Shown: positions 31,305 to 43,362, counted from the first letter of the stretch. The stretch: 64,000 bases of DNA from Phytoseiulus persimilis (GCA_037576195.1 CM075104.1:7012775-7076774), one strand, 5' to 3'. The notes: generated by a model from the sequence alone, not told the origin. Translations and numbers: made by a program.

Positions 31305-32816
31305 GCATCGCTTCCCAGAAAGTACGGTGCACACTGGATACAGGGGCTGATGTCAGTGGATTGCCACAAGAATTCATCGACCACCGAAGAAAGCAAAGAA
31401 CACCGATAGCGGCGAACCGGGTCGAAACCAGGCTGCTCTCGTACTTCGGGGAGGCTTACGACTTTCGCCAGACGGTGAACCTTCCGCTATCTCACAAAAG
31501 CATCAATGAGGTCGAGAAATTTCACATAGTGGACGGACCTGTGGCGCCCACAATCTGTGGAGACACGGCAGAGACGTTGGGCATATTCGAAAGAGTGCGA
31601 TCCTTAACCGAGGATGCGGGAACATTGGAACACTGGAGAAACAGATTTCCGGCAGCCGTCAACGGAATCGGCAACATAAAAAACTTCAAGTCCAGCATTC
31701 AACTGAAAGACGACTACAGACCCGTGATAAGCCCGTGTCGTCCTATACCGGTCAAGTACGAGGAAGCAGCAACGAAGGAACTTGAACGAATGATCGACAA
31801 GGGAGTTATTCGGCCAGGGGAGCAACACACGGAGTTCGTTTCAAACCTTACCATCACCCAGAAGGCCAACGGAAAAATTCGGGTTTGCCTTGATCCGACG
31901 CACCCGAACAAAGCCATACAGAGAGGTCCACATCCTACGAAGCGACTCGATCAGATCTCATCGAAACTCTCCGGCGCGAGATACTTCTCAACACTCGATG
32001 CGTATGAAGGATTTTGGCAAGTACAGCTGGACGAAAAAGCCACACTTATGTACATTCACCAGCCCCTTGGGAAGATTAAGATTCTTAAAAATGCCTTACG
32101 ACATCGTTTGTGCTTCGGACGTCTTCCAACGCCTAACAGACGAGCTGTTTGCAAACTTGGAGGGCGCCAGTGCAGTGGTTGACGATATCCTAATTTGGGG
32201 CTCCACCAAAGAGGAACACGATTGTCGACTTGAGAAGGTCCGACAACGTTGCGTTGAAGCCGGTATGGTGCTGAATCGGGCCAAGTGTAAAATTGTTCGG
32301 AATTCAGTCAAATACTTCGGCCACACAATCTGCCAAAATGGGCTCGGCCTGGACCCACAGCGGGTTCAGGACATCAGCGACGTGAAAACTCCCAAAACCG
32401 TCAAAGATGTCCAGAAATTCCTTGGCATGCTGAACTTCATTGCCGGCTTCATTACCAATCTGTCTTCGCAATTGGCATCGCTAAGGCAACTCCTAAACAA
32501 AGATGTGATTTTCACGTGGGAGCCACATCATGAGCAGGCTTTCGAGCAACTCAAAGGCATGCTCATGAAGGCGCCGATTCTGAAGTTTTTCGACCCTACG
32601 GAACCGATCACGTTATCAGTGGATGCATCTCATTACGGCCTCGGGGCTCGGAATGACTTCTCAAGTGTCGAATCATATCAATCGTCTCCTGATGAGCCCG
32701 GGTGGGGGATCTGGAGAGCTGTTTCCACTTCCTTGAAGACTCGTGACAGCACCATGTCGGCGCGCATGCGCCCACCGAATCACCTTCCGATCGCAACAAC
32801 GAAGAACTCACCGTAA
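31305..32816 (+). pseudogene. Gypsy protease-RT-RNase H pseudogene (family E1)
   Basis: The frame begins with the aspartic protease site LDTGADVSGLP (about 31334). It continues into reverse transcriptase with a YRPVISPCRPIPVKYEEA segment (about 31720) and LDAYEGFWQV, which holds the first catalytic Asp (about 31996). Near 32047 the frame shifts by one base, and the rest, including the VVDDIL catalytic box (about 32178), lies in the other frame to 32816. A connection and RNase H start (ITLSVDASHYGLGA) follow, then similarity ends near 32650. No integrase follows. The same frame change is present in every copy, so the lineage was already defective when it was amplified. Confidence 0.85.
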
Positions 32817-32935
32817 GAGCTCTTCATGCAGCTAAAGTGGCTGGAAAACATCAGTTCGAATTCTCCACAGCTCCACGCTCATAGTATTGTGGGAACGCAA
32901 ATGGATCGGACAGATGATCCGGTCGTTTCGGGTAG

Positions 32936-32960
32936 CCCCCCCCCCCCCCTGAGTTCAGTC
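32936..32960 (+). promoter_or_regulatory. Poly-C tract and TCAGTC initiator-like site
   Basis: 14 C (32936-32949) followed by TCAGTC (32955-32960), before the 33097 ORF. Confidence 0.4.
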
Positions 32961-33096
32961 CGAAATCAGAGAGTGAGGATGAGAGGGTCAGATGAGAGAG
33001 ACGAAGGAGGAGCCAGGTTCTGCTTTAAAACGGGTCGCCGAGGTTCGCTCGTTATTCATTCTGCATCGATCGAACAAAGTCGGAGATCCTACAAAC

Positions 33097-33591
33097 ATGC
33101 AGTGCTCTCAACTCTTCCCAAACGCCCAGAGCACCTCTTCTTCGTTGTCGCCATACGCGGAGGAGTTCATCCCGAGCGAATCGTCCCGCAGTACTCCGGA
33201 TTCCTTCACGGAGGGTTCCGCTGAAGGAGATCCCTCCAACTGGGATGTTGCGGATGGTGCAGAGGAGCTGGCAGAAGAAGTGACCGCGGAGGACTTCGCT
33301 GCCGAAATGATGGAGGGCCTCAGAACCTTCATCACAAATGTGACGCTGTCACCGGAGTTCTTCGAGGCCGAGTTGCTACCGCTACAGGAAACACTCGGCC
33401 GATTCTTTATCAACGGTGGCAGCGCCTATGAAGTGTTCAGCGTCATTGACGAGTATGATGCGAAGGTGGCGAAGTTCCGAGCTCTTGCTCCAAGACTCCG
33501 ACAGATGGTGAGATCCTGTGTCAGGGCCTCCTCGAGCCCCCTCGCTTTGTATTACGTGGTCGAAATGGATCAATGGATCTACTACTGCTGA
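33097..33591 (+). CDS. 164-residue protein of unknown family, copy 2
   Basis: Complete frame, ATG to TGA, with the same layout as copy 1. It is marked by Phe at residue 7, Tyr at 20 and Trp at 49, and by Met before DQWIYYC, shared with the 60478 copy. Here the frame is open upstream to the ATG at 32992, adding 35 residues (MRETKEEPGS...), but that extension is not preserved in every copy. AATAAA is at 33662-33667. Confidence 0.5.
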   Translation: MQCSQLFPNAQSTSSSLSPYAEEFIPSESSRSTPDSFTEGSAEGDPSNWDVADGAEELAEEVTAEDFAAEMMEGLRTFITNVTLSPEFFEAELLPLQETLGRFFINGGSAYEVFSVIDEYDAKVAKFRALAPRLRQMVRSCVRASSSPLALYYVVEMDQWIYYC

Positions 33592-33667
33592 AGCGGCCCA
33601 CCAGCGTATTTCCACACCGGATTTTCCAGTGTATATATTGTATGTTGAGTGTTGCAGCTCCAATAAA

Positions 33668-35238
33668 TTCCCTCCATCGTTACCTCATGTTTGAGATATT
33701 CTTTTAACACAAGGTTCGCAAATGAGGTTTGGACTGGCCTTCCAGAAACAAGCGAACATCCGGATTCGAGCTAGATCGATCATGCTGAGCTCATGTCCGA
33801 CTCCCAGGAGCCGAGAACAGCAGTCAGCAGTATGCGATATTTGGAGTTGATCAGGAACCGGAACTCGAGCTCAGACGATCGACAGTATGAAGGGTTCTGA
33901 ACCGAGAGAAGCAAGCCGATTTCGGGCCCGTTTGCCAGAGCTTGAAAGGGAACAGGATGTCTGTCGAGAGCGTTTAGTTCAGAGCAGCGCTGCGTAATTG
34001 AGCGGACGATGCAATTCGAGGTTGGAAGTCAATCGCGGACTCCGTTGTCTCGCTCTCTCCGTGCGAGGAATGCATGTTCTTGAACACTCGTGCCTATTAG
34101 ATCGATCTTTCACCCGTGGGACAATATCCCCCATCGGAACGCGTCGTGGTGTCTTGTATTTGACTCTGTCCGGCTTCACTTGGAACGAGCCCGCCCTTCA
34201 TCCAGCGAGGAATTCATCCACCCAATATGTTATCATGATTTCTCGATGATCGGCCAAGGTTCTTGAGCCCAGGAACCGGTCCGGTGTGATGAGCCCAGGA
34301 ACCGGTCCGGTGTGATGAGCTCCGGATTCTACATAATCAGCCACTCAAAACTCTCTTGTGGGACGAGGAGGGCATGCGTGGGGGTGACCACGTAGAGGAT
34401 GTTGGTGCACAAAACGGCAGCAGAGGGTCCAAAAGAGCCGAGCCTGGGATCAGGCGCGATGGCGCTCGACGGCAGGACGATTCGCAGTCATTAAGAAAGC
34501 ATGATTTTGGAGTCGAGCTGGGTCTGTAAGGTCGGTCCAAGACTACCTGTCAGAGTCCCCTCGACGTCTCTGGATTCAGGATTTCAACATTCCTTCTCAC
34601 TCAGCCGTTAAGAAATGCGATGAACTCATTTACTCGATTTGAAGTCATGCGAAGGCGAAGAAGATGAACCCGCTCTTGGTCGAGCGAGAGATTGATTCAT
34701 TCTAACTGAACTCATGACTTCCTGATGGATGAGCATGCGTGATTCTCGACCTCAGAAACCGCCGTATCTATGAGATCAGCGCCGGATCTTCACAGAACGG
34801 GCACCAGAAAAATAGTTATTCGGAGTTGGAATTTGATCGGCGCTTCGGACCCTGGGGTGCAGATTCGCTCTCACAGAGTGCTCGGGCTGGAATGGAGTCT
34901 ACGCAATTAAATATGAGCCCTGGGCAGGAAGGCCTCACTTGAGAGGCTAATGTCATCGCACTGGTGGATGGGAACCCGTTTCTGACGATAGAAGACGAAA
35001 CTAAGCAGTTGTCGGAGTGTCCCATGAAACCGTTTGGAACCGCCAGCATGCCACTGGCGTAGCTGGGGTGCAGAATCGATTCCGGGGTCCGTTCGTCAGA
35101 GATTGAGAGGCTCCAGAAGATAAGTTATAGCTTGATTGGACTTTGATCGGCGCTTCGGACCCTGGGGTGCGGATTTGGTTTCACAGAGTGCTCCGGCTGG
35201 CATGGAAATTTTCCCGATCTATCTGTTGGAAGCCATAG
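33668..35238. other. Array spacer, third subtype
   Basis: It contains the 36-codon ORF (33887-33997), a different tandem duplication of the ccaggaaccggtccggtgtg marker (about 34269-34322), and the DLRNR module (34739-34942), unfused. A gatagaagacgaaac block follows near 34987. Confidence 0.55.
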
Positions 35239-35622
35239 ATGGGCCGAATCGGAGCAGATTTTCAAGATCACAAAACGCCGGCTAGCTTGTTAGCAGGGCT
35301 ATACTTCTCAACGTCATTTGTGAGTCGACTCTTCATCTCATTGCGTCATGCGACTCCGAAATTCCTCTTGGAGGAGGACTCAACGGAGTCCGCGAAAAGC
35401 CTCCAATCTCGAATCGCATTGTCCGTTGAATTTCACAGCTCTCGATGGACATCCGGTTCCTTCTCGATCTCTGACGAACGGGGCCAAAGTCAACGTTTTA
35501 GCGCAGAAATGCGCTTTTCTTCGGGCTTGTTCACTGGGGTGTAATTGGGAGTGGAACGAAAAAATCGCAGCGGGAGGCCTTTAGGATCTTCGAAGCGAGG
35601 GAAATTTGAATCAATTTTCGTT

Positions 35623-35642
35623 TGGCGCCCGACGAGTTGAGC
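35623..35642 (+). promoter_or_regulatory. Possible retroelement primer-binding site, copy 2
   Basis: TGGCGCCCGACGAGTTGAGC, as at 12372. The preceding bases (caattttcgtt) differ from those at 12372 but resemble those before the minus-strand site at 12922. Confidence 0.35.
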
Positions 35643-35650
35643 AGCCGAAA

Positions 35651-36010
35651 ATGGCCAGTTATTCCAAGTTTTCAGAGGCCACTCTAGCCGAGAAGTGGAG
35701 AGGATATGCGGAGAGGGGATGCCCGGAATCAAAACACAGGGACGGCGGGCTCGATCGCCAGCGAAAACGAGTACGGGAGCTGAGTCGTATAGTATGGGAA
35801 TGGAATAAAGTGAACCAGAATGTGACGGGATACGGCAAGGGGCCAGAGCAGTCACTGGCCTACGAGAGGCATCGCAAGGCTTTGGGGAATGGTCTACGAC
35901 GACCGCGGAGCTGCATGAGCCGCGGGCAATCCTTTGTCTATTCTGATTGCACCTGCATCTCGACATTCCCTGAAGCAGAATTGGCAGGATTTCGCTTCGC
36001 TCTCATGTGA
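35651..36010 (+). CDS. Arg-rich ORF after the PBS-like site, copy 2
   Basis: Same start as 12400 (MASYSKFSEA). It shares about 95 codons and then diverges and stops at 36010. The differing ends argue against a conserved protein. Confidence 0.2.
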   Translation: MASYSKFSEATLAEKWRGYAERGCPESKHRDGGLDRQRKRVRELSRIVWEWNKVNQNVTGYGKGPEQSLAYERHRKALGNGLRRPRSCMSRGQSFVYSDCTCISTFPEAELAGFRFALM

Positions 36011-36054
36011 CAGCGTTGCGTCCTCATGAGAGTACAGCGAAAGCCAGCTAATTC
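35978..36054. repeat. Imperfect palindrome and empty MULE target site
   Basis: The arms gaattggcaggatttcgctt (from 35978) and agcgaaagccagctaattc (to 36054) are inverted, with a short loop holding a single GACAGCGTT (36009-36017). Unit A1 has the 832-bp MULE-like element at exactly this 9-mer. Confidence 0.8.
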
Positions 36055-36984
36055 CGATGACGAGGAAATGATCCAGAAGGAGATCCTGAATCCTGCCATT
36101 GAGAAGATATTCCGAAAATTCCACCGTGAAAACCGAAGGATGCCGGAGCGGATATCCAGTAACAGGCCAGTGCTCTGACGTCAGTACGCAGAGTAACTTT
36201 GGGTTCTGTGTGAACTGGAATTGTGCTTCCAACTCCTCCTTCGAGGACAGCTGCCAGCACTATGGTTTCACGACGATTGTTGGGACGAGGAACAGGAACG
36301 GCACCCTAAGCAATTTCTCCTTGTGACAAAGAATCGATCCAGAAGGAGATCGTGGAGTTTGCCACTGAGAAGATACTCTGAGGTTTCCACCTTATAATCA
36401 GAGGGAGCTGTATCAAATCAGGCTTCGGATTCACCTCCATGGGTCTCGAAAAGTATGGTTAGATCGTAACCTTGTCCTTCGACTCCAAGAAGTCTGGTTC
36501 TGGACGACTACTTCGGATCGCCACGCGTGTAGCGTGTCTGTGATCAGTTATGGTCCCGCAATTATCTCCGCGATGCGGGTTCGAGACACCGGACCACAGT
36601 GGAATTTTCATCCTCGCTTTCCTCCCTTGAGGTGGATTCGGGAGGCCTTCGAAAAGATCTCCACTGTTCATCCCAGTTAAGGCTCGTGGATTAACCATGT
36701 AACTTTTTGTTGTTTTTTCATTTCGAGTCAGAGGGGATTCGATATAAGATGAGGGCTCCTGCGAAGTCAAGTTGAATATCGCGATCTCGCGAAAGAGTTG
36801 GGCTATCTCTCCTTCCGTGAGGATAGTCGGTCGTGGGACTGCCTGAACAATTATTCATCTACGGGAATAAACAGTACGGTGGGTCGGTTCCGAGTCCAAC
36901 CGTACTATTCGAAACCGTACTAAACGGGGTAGTTGATACATTGCAATTCGACTTCGTGAGTTCTCCACCAGTTCCCCGCCGATT
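36055..36984. other. No recognised gene
   Basis: Equivalent to 14121-15059, with a 6-base deletion of gatcga near 36152 relative to A1. Confidence 0.35.
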
Positions 36985-38170
36985 TCAAACATGCATCACG
37001 GATGCAAGGAAGAACCTTGGCTTGGGTCCAGAGGCAGACTCTCTGTATAAGTCTCTGTAAACGCGGGTTGCATTGTGGACGTTTTCGGTGATTCTTCGTC
37101 CTCGCTCTTGCCGCGGATCAACCATGGAAATATATTCTGCCAAGTCATCAGCCATCCGAAAGAGAATCGCCAGGTGGTCACTAGTGAGCTCCTCTGGTGG
37201 AACCTCGATACAGTCTTCGTCGTCCTCGGTCTCCTCGTGAGCTCGTTCTTGATCCATCCCGATGAGCGTCTGACAGTCAAACCCGTCTGGTTTCCAATTG
37301 ATCAACTCCTCTATGGTTTCCGTATTCACTTCATCTAGACCTCCTTTCTTTGCGATTTCCACCATGCTTCCAATAATCTCAGTACGTTGCTCCTCATTGT
37401 TGACTGACACACTTGCGCAATGTGGGAGAATGATTTTCCAGACTGCTCTCATATTGTGTGCCGATATCTCATCCCAGGCCTCGATTATGTTGACGACAAC
37501 TTTATTGATGTCTTATGTTTTCCAGAATTCGACCTACTCAGGATCATCTCCCATCACGTCCTTGATAGCTCGGGGGGATCGCTCGGCGCAAGTAGTAAGC
37601 TTTGAAGGTTGAAATGAAACCTTGATCCATGGGTTGGATCAAGGAGGTCGTATTCGGCGGGAAGAATGCTACTTTGATGTTTTTCTTCATGGTTGACAGT
37701 CCCGTTGAATGACCCGCAGCATTATCCAGGAGTAGAAGGATTTTGAATCCGATTCTCTTCGTGCTACAGTATCTTTCTGTCGCTGGGCACAAATAGTTGA
37801 TAAACCAATCCTCGAAAAGAGCTTTGGTCATCCAGGCTTTTGGATGGGTTGGATCCATGGGTTGGATCAAGGAGGTCGTATTCGGCGGGAAGAATGCTAC
37901 TTTGATGTTTTTCTTCATGGTTGACAGTCCCGTTGAATGACCCGCAGCATTATCCAGGGGTAGAAGGATTTTGAATCCGATTCTCTTCGTGTGACAGTAT
38001 CTTTCTGTCGCTGGGCACAAATAGTTGATAAACCAATCCTCGAAAAGAGCTTTGGTCATGCAGGCTTTTGGATTCGACCGCCATAGCACAAACAGTTCCT
38101 CTTCGCAAATTTTCTTGAGAGCTCGAGGATTCTTTTCTCGATAAACAAGCATTGGCTTCAGCTTCGACAA
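36985..38170 (-). pseudogene. Tigger/pogo-like transposase pseudogene, copy 2
   Basis: Same protein remnant as at 15060-16016. Two extra lesions are present. First, a 228-bp tandem duplication (first copy from 37626, second from 37854) repeats the catalytic LDNAAGHS and FFPPNTTSLIQPMD region in frame. Second, an added base near 37575 changes the frame shortly after FKAYYL. The C-terminal part (36985-37452) remains in one frame. This copy has Ala where A1 has Thr in LDN(A/T)AGH. Confidence 0.85.
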
Positions 38171-38255
38171 CCAAGATCGGAACTATATCCGTTAACTTTG
38201 ATCGTTGGAGGTTTTATTTCGGGGCTTACTCCAAAAAATAAAACTAGGGAGTCAA

Positions 38256-38666
38256 ATGGCTTTCTTTCCCCACCGAAAAAGGATGAGTGAGGGAGGACAT
38301 CAAAGAAACCTACAATCGCGGGTACAGAGTGTGAGTCAGCCAGCTAAGATAGTGGAAATTATCGACTCAGAAAGCGATTCGGGGAGTGTCCAGGAATCGA
38401 GACGCGGTGAACGAGGACCGGGGGGAAAGGAACATGCGATTATGGTTACTGAACGCAAACTCCGGTTCCTGAAGAAAAACAGAGAGAACGCTCAAGGTGA
38501 AGTCAGTCAAAGAAAAACAAAAGAATGGTGTGACAGACACGTGAAAAACGTCTCTTTCACAGAAATGAGGCCGTCGATAGCCACAACAAGAGAGTCGGAT
38601 CACCAGGATGGTACTCGACTGCCATTGATAATTACATTGGTCGTTGGAAACAAAAGCAACTTATGA
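38256..38666 (+). CDS. 136-residue basic protein with SIM-like motif, copy 2
   Basis: Intact copy of the 16102-16512 ORF. The motif reads IVEIIDSESDSGS, and the second change is Met-Thr to Ile-Met in the middle. The start, length and stop are identical to copy 1. Family unknown. Confidence 0.35.
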   Translation: MAFFPHRKRMSEGGHQRNLQSRVQSVSQPAKIVEIIDSESDSGSVQESRRGERGPGGKEHAIMVTERKLRFLKKNRENAQGEVSQRKTKEWCDRHVKNVSFTEMRPSIATTRESDHQDGTRLPLIITLVVGNKSNL

Positions 38667-40227
38667 GTGCACGGACAAAAGTTCATCAGATGGAACAGAG
38701 AAGAAGTGGGAATCTACCTTACGATTGATACCCCTGTCTTGGTTAGCCGTACACGATAACATGTAATATGGATGTATTTATGGATATTTATTGATCATTT
38801 CCTCTCTATCTCTACATTCCAAGTAGACCCTAGCTAAGAGGCAGTGGTGTGGCTGATATATGCGGCATTTCTCCCGTTGTGTTCGTTGTTCTGGCTGTTG
38901 GCGTTTTCCCATTCATCCAGTGCTTTCTTCGTGTCTAGTATCATCTTCGGTGTTGCGATCGTTCGAACACTCTGCGTCACAGCAGACGCTCCGTTCTCGT
39001 CATTAAGTAAATAAAGCCCTCAGTCGTGCTAGAGTGGTTACTCATACCGGCCGTGTTTTCCTGTGAAACCTTGCAACCTAACATTCGGAGTGCTGTTCTT
39101 GTCGAGTTCAAGCCTCTTTCGGGTCTCCTCCTCTACGTTGATCGTCTCAGACATCGACGACGGTATCGTCAATTGAGCCATCGGGTTTTTTTGGAGATTC
39201 ACGTTGCTTCGTCGAGAGTGGCAACGGTCGAAGGCTTATTCTTGACTACACCTGACCATGGTCCCGGTAAATTCCAATTCCATCATTCGAAACAAGTAAC
39301 GAAGCCTCGAATGGTACAACTTCGAACAGAGCTACAACGTTTGAATAATAACCGATTCAGAACTCAAGATCACTAATTATCAGAGGAAATGGTTTCTGCC
39401 AACCCGATCCTAATGTCTTTCAACGTTCGAAATTTGCCACCACACGCTTTGGGTATCACAAACGACAAAGTTTACATGCAATCCACAATTCTCTGTCCAC
39501 CCCGAAAACCGTTACCTCGTTTTTCTGCAGGTGTTTCGAACGTGAGGTTTCGATAAGATTTCGTATCGGTTCCAGGACTGCCCATTCCATCCCAGTTTAT
39601 CACCGCTCCCGAGCTTCGATCGATTTGAGGAGCATTTTCAATCGCTGTCAGAATTTCGAAAACTCAGGGACTCACAAATCCTCCTGGAGAGTGTCTGGCT
39701 GGACTGATCAGTTCGGAATAAGCAATTCTCGTCATCATACCTTTTTCTGTCAGATCCGTGGTTTTGAAGCTGCAGGCCAAAGTGGAAAACAAGCATCATC
39801 CTCATATCCCGACCACGCTTTAGCGATTCGGCAAAACGTCGAACAGCGAATGCTCTCAATGAGAAATCCCGCGTTTCCTGGAATAGAAAAATGTATGAGA
39901 CGAAGGAAGGGGTGGTCGTATAGGACAACCTCGACTCACAGATGACGTGGAGGAGTATAGCCCTGTTCACCAGCTCGCCGGCCCTTTGTAGTTTTGAGAA
40001 TCCCCAACGATTCGGCCTACCTATTGCTTCCAGGAGATGGACCGGAAAAATCCCCATTCCTGCCGAGGCACTCTGTGAATCCGATGCGGCACCGCAGGGT
40101 CCGAACAGCCGATCCAATCCCGGTCATAGTTCGAATTACTTCTTTCTGGAGCTCTTTCTATGAAAAGTCCGCACTGATTACATGGGCTCGGCGGTTTCTG
40201 CGGTCTAGAATCATGGGGTCTCATCCA
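38667..40227. other. No recognised gene
   Basis: Equivalent to 16513-18067, including the minus-strand RRFGPCGAASDSQS-like module. Confidence 0.35.
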
Positions 40228-40805
40228 TCAAGAAGTCCTGACTTCAGATCGAATGAACCAAACCCTTGCTCGTCCAAGGTTGGGTTCATTCCGATTGAAG
40301 CCGAACAGATTCAAATTGAAAGCATCAACCGCGTTCCAGGAGGTGATCGTCCTACTGAGTGAAATTCGAATCGATGGACACGAGTGTGCGTGGACAAGCG
40401 GCTCATCGGCTCGAGAGATCGAGGAGAGGTTTCCGCGGAAACATTCGTGTTTCAAGTGTTTCGCTGCTGTTCCAGGGTTCTCGGAGGCGTCCGAATCCCC
40501 CGACGGATTGCAATAAGACTGCAATATTCTGTCGCAATTGACTCCAAACTCCGAGTTGAGGCGTTCGTCGAGTTCCGCAGCGCAGCTCTTGACTCCGAAG
40601 TCTACATTGACGTGTAGTGCAACATCTCCTCCAGACCATCCGCGGCCGCATCATTGCAGGTGAAGCAATCTCCTCGAGCGGACCCTTCTGTGAGCGAATC
40701 TCGGGTAGACCGAGACGATTCGCTGGAATGAACGCCTCCGAGAATTGAGACAGTGAAGAAGGGCTGTTCGGGAGCAGAATTTAGTTCCTCATACGTCTTC
40801 CTCAT
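40228..40805 (-). pseudogene. Diverged relative of the 164-codon ORF, copy 2
   Basis: Nearly identical to 18068-18645, with the same indel and early stop. Confidence 0.5.
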
Positions 40806-41293
40806 CTAACTTCCTGATCCCCTCGGCCCTTCCTGGTTTCGGACTGATCTCAGGAATGCCAGACCGACGGTTGCCGAACCTGCTCGCGTAATAGAGCGTG
40901 GCCCTCTGATGGAGGAGGCCCCTCTGATGGAGAAGGCCCCTCTACCAGAAGGGAAACGGTAATTGGTAATATGCCCAAGAACTAAGTGAGGAAGGCGCTG
41001 CTCGCGCGACATGGAGCAGACTGCACTTCCAGTTTTCCATTTCGTTGAGTGCGTTCGAGGGAGCGAAAGTGATGAGTCATGACAGAATCACCGCTGCTCT
41101 GTAGAAAAACTGAGATCTCTTGGTACGATCACTCCGATAGCTTGCAAAACCGCTCGGTCTGGGGGCTTGAACCGATCCACTACAGCCCCCGCCAAGAAAA
41201 TCGGTTTCTGCACGCTCTATGGGTTCTCGGATTCGGATTCGATCCCTCGTTCTTGGGCCCGTGTGAGAGATTTCGTCAGCGCTCAAAAACTTC

Positions 41294-41810
41294 TTGAACT
41301 CGCCGCTGAGGCCGGGGGTTGGTTCCAGATTCGCGAGAAGAGAGAACTCCTGGGACGTGGTAACGTCCGAATTCGGGGACGAGGGGTCCGTCAAGTTTAA
41401 CCGTCTGGAGAACGGAGTAATGGTAATCGATGAACCATCTGCGGATCGTGATCCAGATCTAGGCCTACAGAACCAAGGTAAGCCAATGTCTATGGTTGAA
41501 TCCACTAAGTACTTGGGTATCGAAATATCGGTCGAAAGAGACTACTCAACCCAACATTGGAACGAGCTGAAAGAGACGGCGATCAAAAGACTCAATGCGA
41601 GAACGCTTTGGATTTTCAACAGCTTTGGGTCACAACTCACACGTCTTCCTGGAGTGCGAGGAAGGGAAGTACTCCCAGAGGGGATTCCAGAACCGATTAG
41701 GACTCCATCCTGATTCAGCAGCCAAGAACCTTCAAAGGACGAGGGAAATCCTGAGAGGATGACACACAGGAGTAGGATCCAGTATATCCAAATCCAAATA
41801 AAGAAAAAAC
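41294..41810 (+). pseudogene. LINE fragment with internal deletion, copy 2
   Basis: As at 19134-19650. It shares the same internal deletion junction, so the deletion preceded the duplication. Confidence 0.7.
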
Positions 41811-42424
41811 TGTGGAACTCGACGCATGGCCACTACCGTGATCGACGTTGTTTCACCTGGTGTCGATGATCGTCATCTTCTTGCCGTTGCTCGATAACAA
41901 GATAGAGTGGATCGAGGCGGCCATCTCTCTCTCTCGACTTGCACACTCCACGTTGCCTCCTCCACCCTTCAGCTGACTGTCCTCATCCGTGATTTCAGTT
42001 CGTAAGTAGCCAGAGAACCAGAATCTGTCGTAACTATCGTAACTCCGAGTGGTGATACCGGATTGACCTCGTAGTCGGTCTTGAACCTACTTCCGGGCGT
42101 GTTTCCTCCGATAATCGTGGTATGCGCTTGGCTGGGTGACATTGCGGTTATTGCGGTCGATGTCCTGTTCGGTCTTGGTCCATCGTGGCACGTCACCCTC
42201 GTGGAGGCATCTGCGTGTTCCAGCTCAATGCATTCGCCGACTTCATTCCGCTGCCGAAGGCGGCTCCGTGGCGACAAAAGGCGGGTCACTACCACGCGTT
42301 CCTCTGGTGCGGTGTCCCAACATCAGCGAGGACAATCCTCGACTAGCTGCAACTGCCAAACGCCACAGCAACCAGCGTAAAAAACCCCGGGCAATGGGAA
42401 CGCCACCTCCGGGCCAGCCCCCCA
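41811..42424. other. No recognised gene
   Basis: Equivalent to 19651-20266. The CT microsatellite is shorter by 4 bases. Confidence 0.35.
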
Positions 42425-42631
42425 ATGACGGACCACACGTTTAGGAATGGCAACGCAACGGGGAGAGAAGACGCACCAGAAGCGATCGAAAGCAAAAACG
42501 CTGCGGAACCCCCACACAGCTCTAGCTCGTCATCGTCGTCGAGCTCCTCCGAAAGCGACGACGAAGACGACAACACTCACTGCCTCGAGATCCCTCAGAC
42601 AGTCGCCTCCATGGACATGGAGGTGAGTTAG
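42425..42631 (+). CDS. Ser/acid-rich ORF, copy 2
   Basis: As at 20267-20473, with Asp for Glu in the acidic run. The GTGAGT donor-like site is kept. Confidence 0.25.
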   Translation: MTDHTFRNGNATGREDAPEAIESKNAAEPPHSSSSSSSSSSSESDDEDDNTHCLEIPQTVASMDMEVS

Positions 42632-42661
42632 CTTGCTAAATGACTATCTCACCGAAGCAGT

Positions 42662-43290
42662 CACCAAATGCAGCTGGACGAAAAAGCCACACTTATGTAC
42701 TTTCACCAGCCCCTGGGGAAGATTCAGATTCCTTAAAATGCCTCACGACATCGTTTGTGCTTCGGACGTCTTCCAACGCCTAACAGACGAGCTGTTTGCA
42801 AACTTGGAGGGCGCCAGCGCAGTGGTTGACGATATCCTGGTTTGGGGCTCCACCAAAGAGGAACACGATTGTCGACTTGAGAAGGTCCGACAACGTTGCG
42901 TTGAAGCCGGTATGGTGCTGAATCGGGCCAAGTGTAAAATTGTTCGGAATTCAGTCAAACACTTCGGCCGCACAAGGTGCCGATTCTGAAGTTTTTCGAC
43001 CCTACGAAACCGATCACGTTATCAGTGGATGCATGTCATTACGGCCTCGGGGCTCGGAATGACTTCTCAAGTGTCGAATCATATCAATCGTCTCCTGATG
43101 AGCCCGGTTGGGGGATCTGGAGAGCTGTTTCCACTTCCTTGAAGACTCGTTACAGCAGCATGTCGGCGCGCATGCGCCCACCGAATCACCTTCCGATCGC
43201 AACAACAAAGAACTCACCGTAAAAGCTCTTCATATAGTTAAAGTGGCTGGAAAACTTCAGTTCGAATTCTCCACAGCTCCACGCTCATAG
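42662..43290 (+). pseudogene. Gypsy RT/RNase H fragment with deletion, copy 2
   Basis: As at 20504-21132, with the same deletion of about 240 bp and a VVDDILVWGS box near 42823-42850. Confidence 0.8.
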
Positions 43291-43341
43291 TATTGTGGGA
43301 ACGCAAATGGATCGGACAGATGATCCGGTCGTTTCGGGTAG

Positions 43342-43362
43342 CCCCCCCCCCCCTGTTCAGTC
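43342..43362 (+). promoter_or_regulatory. Poly-C tract and TCAGTC initiator-like site
   Basis: 12 C followed by TCAGTC (43357-43362), before the 43498 ORF. Confidence 0.4.

Larger units (their letters stand above)
9853..33366 (+). repeat. Long tandem unit A1 (about 23.5 kb)
   Basis: The unit is measured from the first base shared with all later copies (gccgagttgctacc). It is collinear with 33367-56858 except for discrete indels: a MULE-like insertion present only here, a single rather than tandem LTR derivative, and exchanged segments near 11.4-11.7 kb and 32.2-32.9 kb. The left boundary lies inside a LINE and inside the 164-codon ORF. Confidence 0.85.

Noticed and set aside
32036..32060. 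Programmed +1 frameshifting in RT
   Set aside because: Known programmed shifts lie between gag and pol, not inside RT, and the element is otherwise damaged. A shared mutation is simpler.
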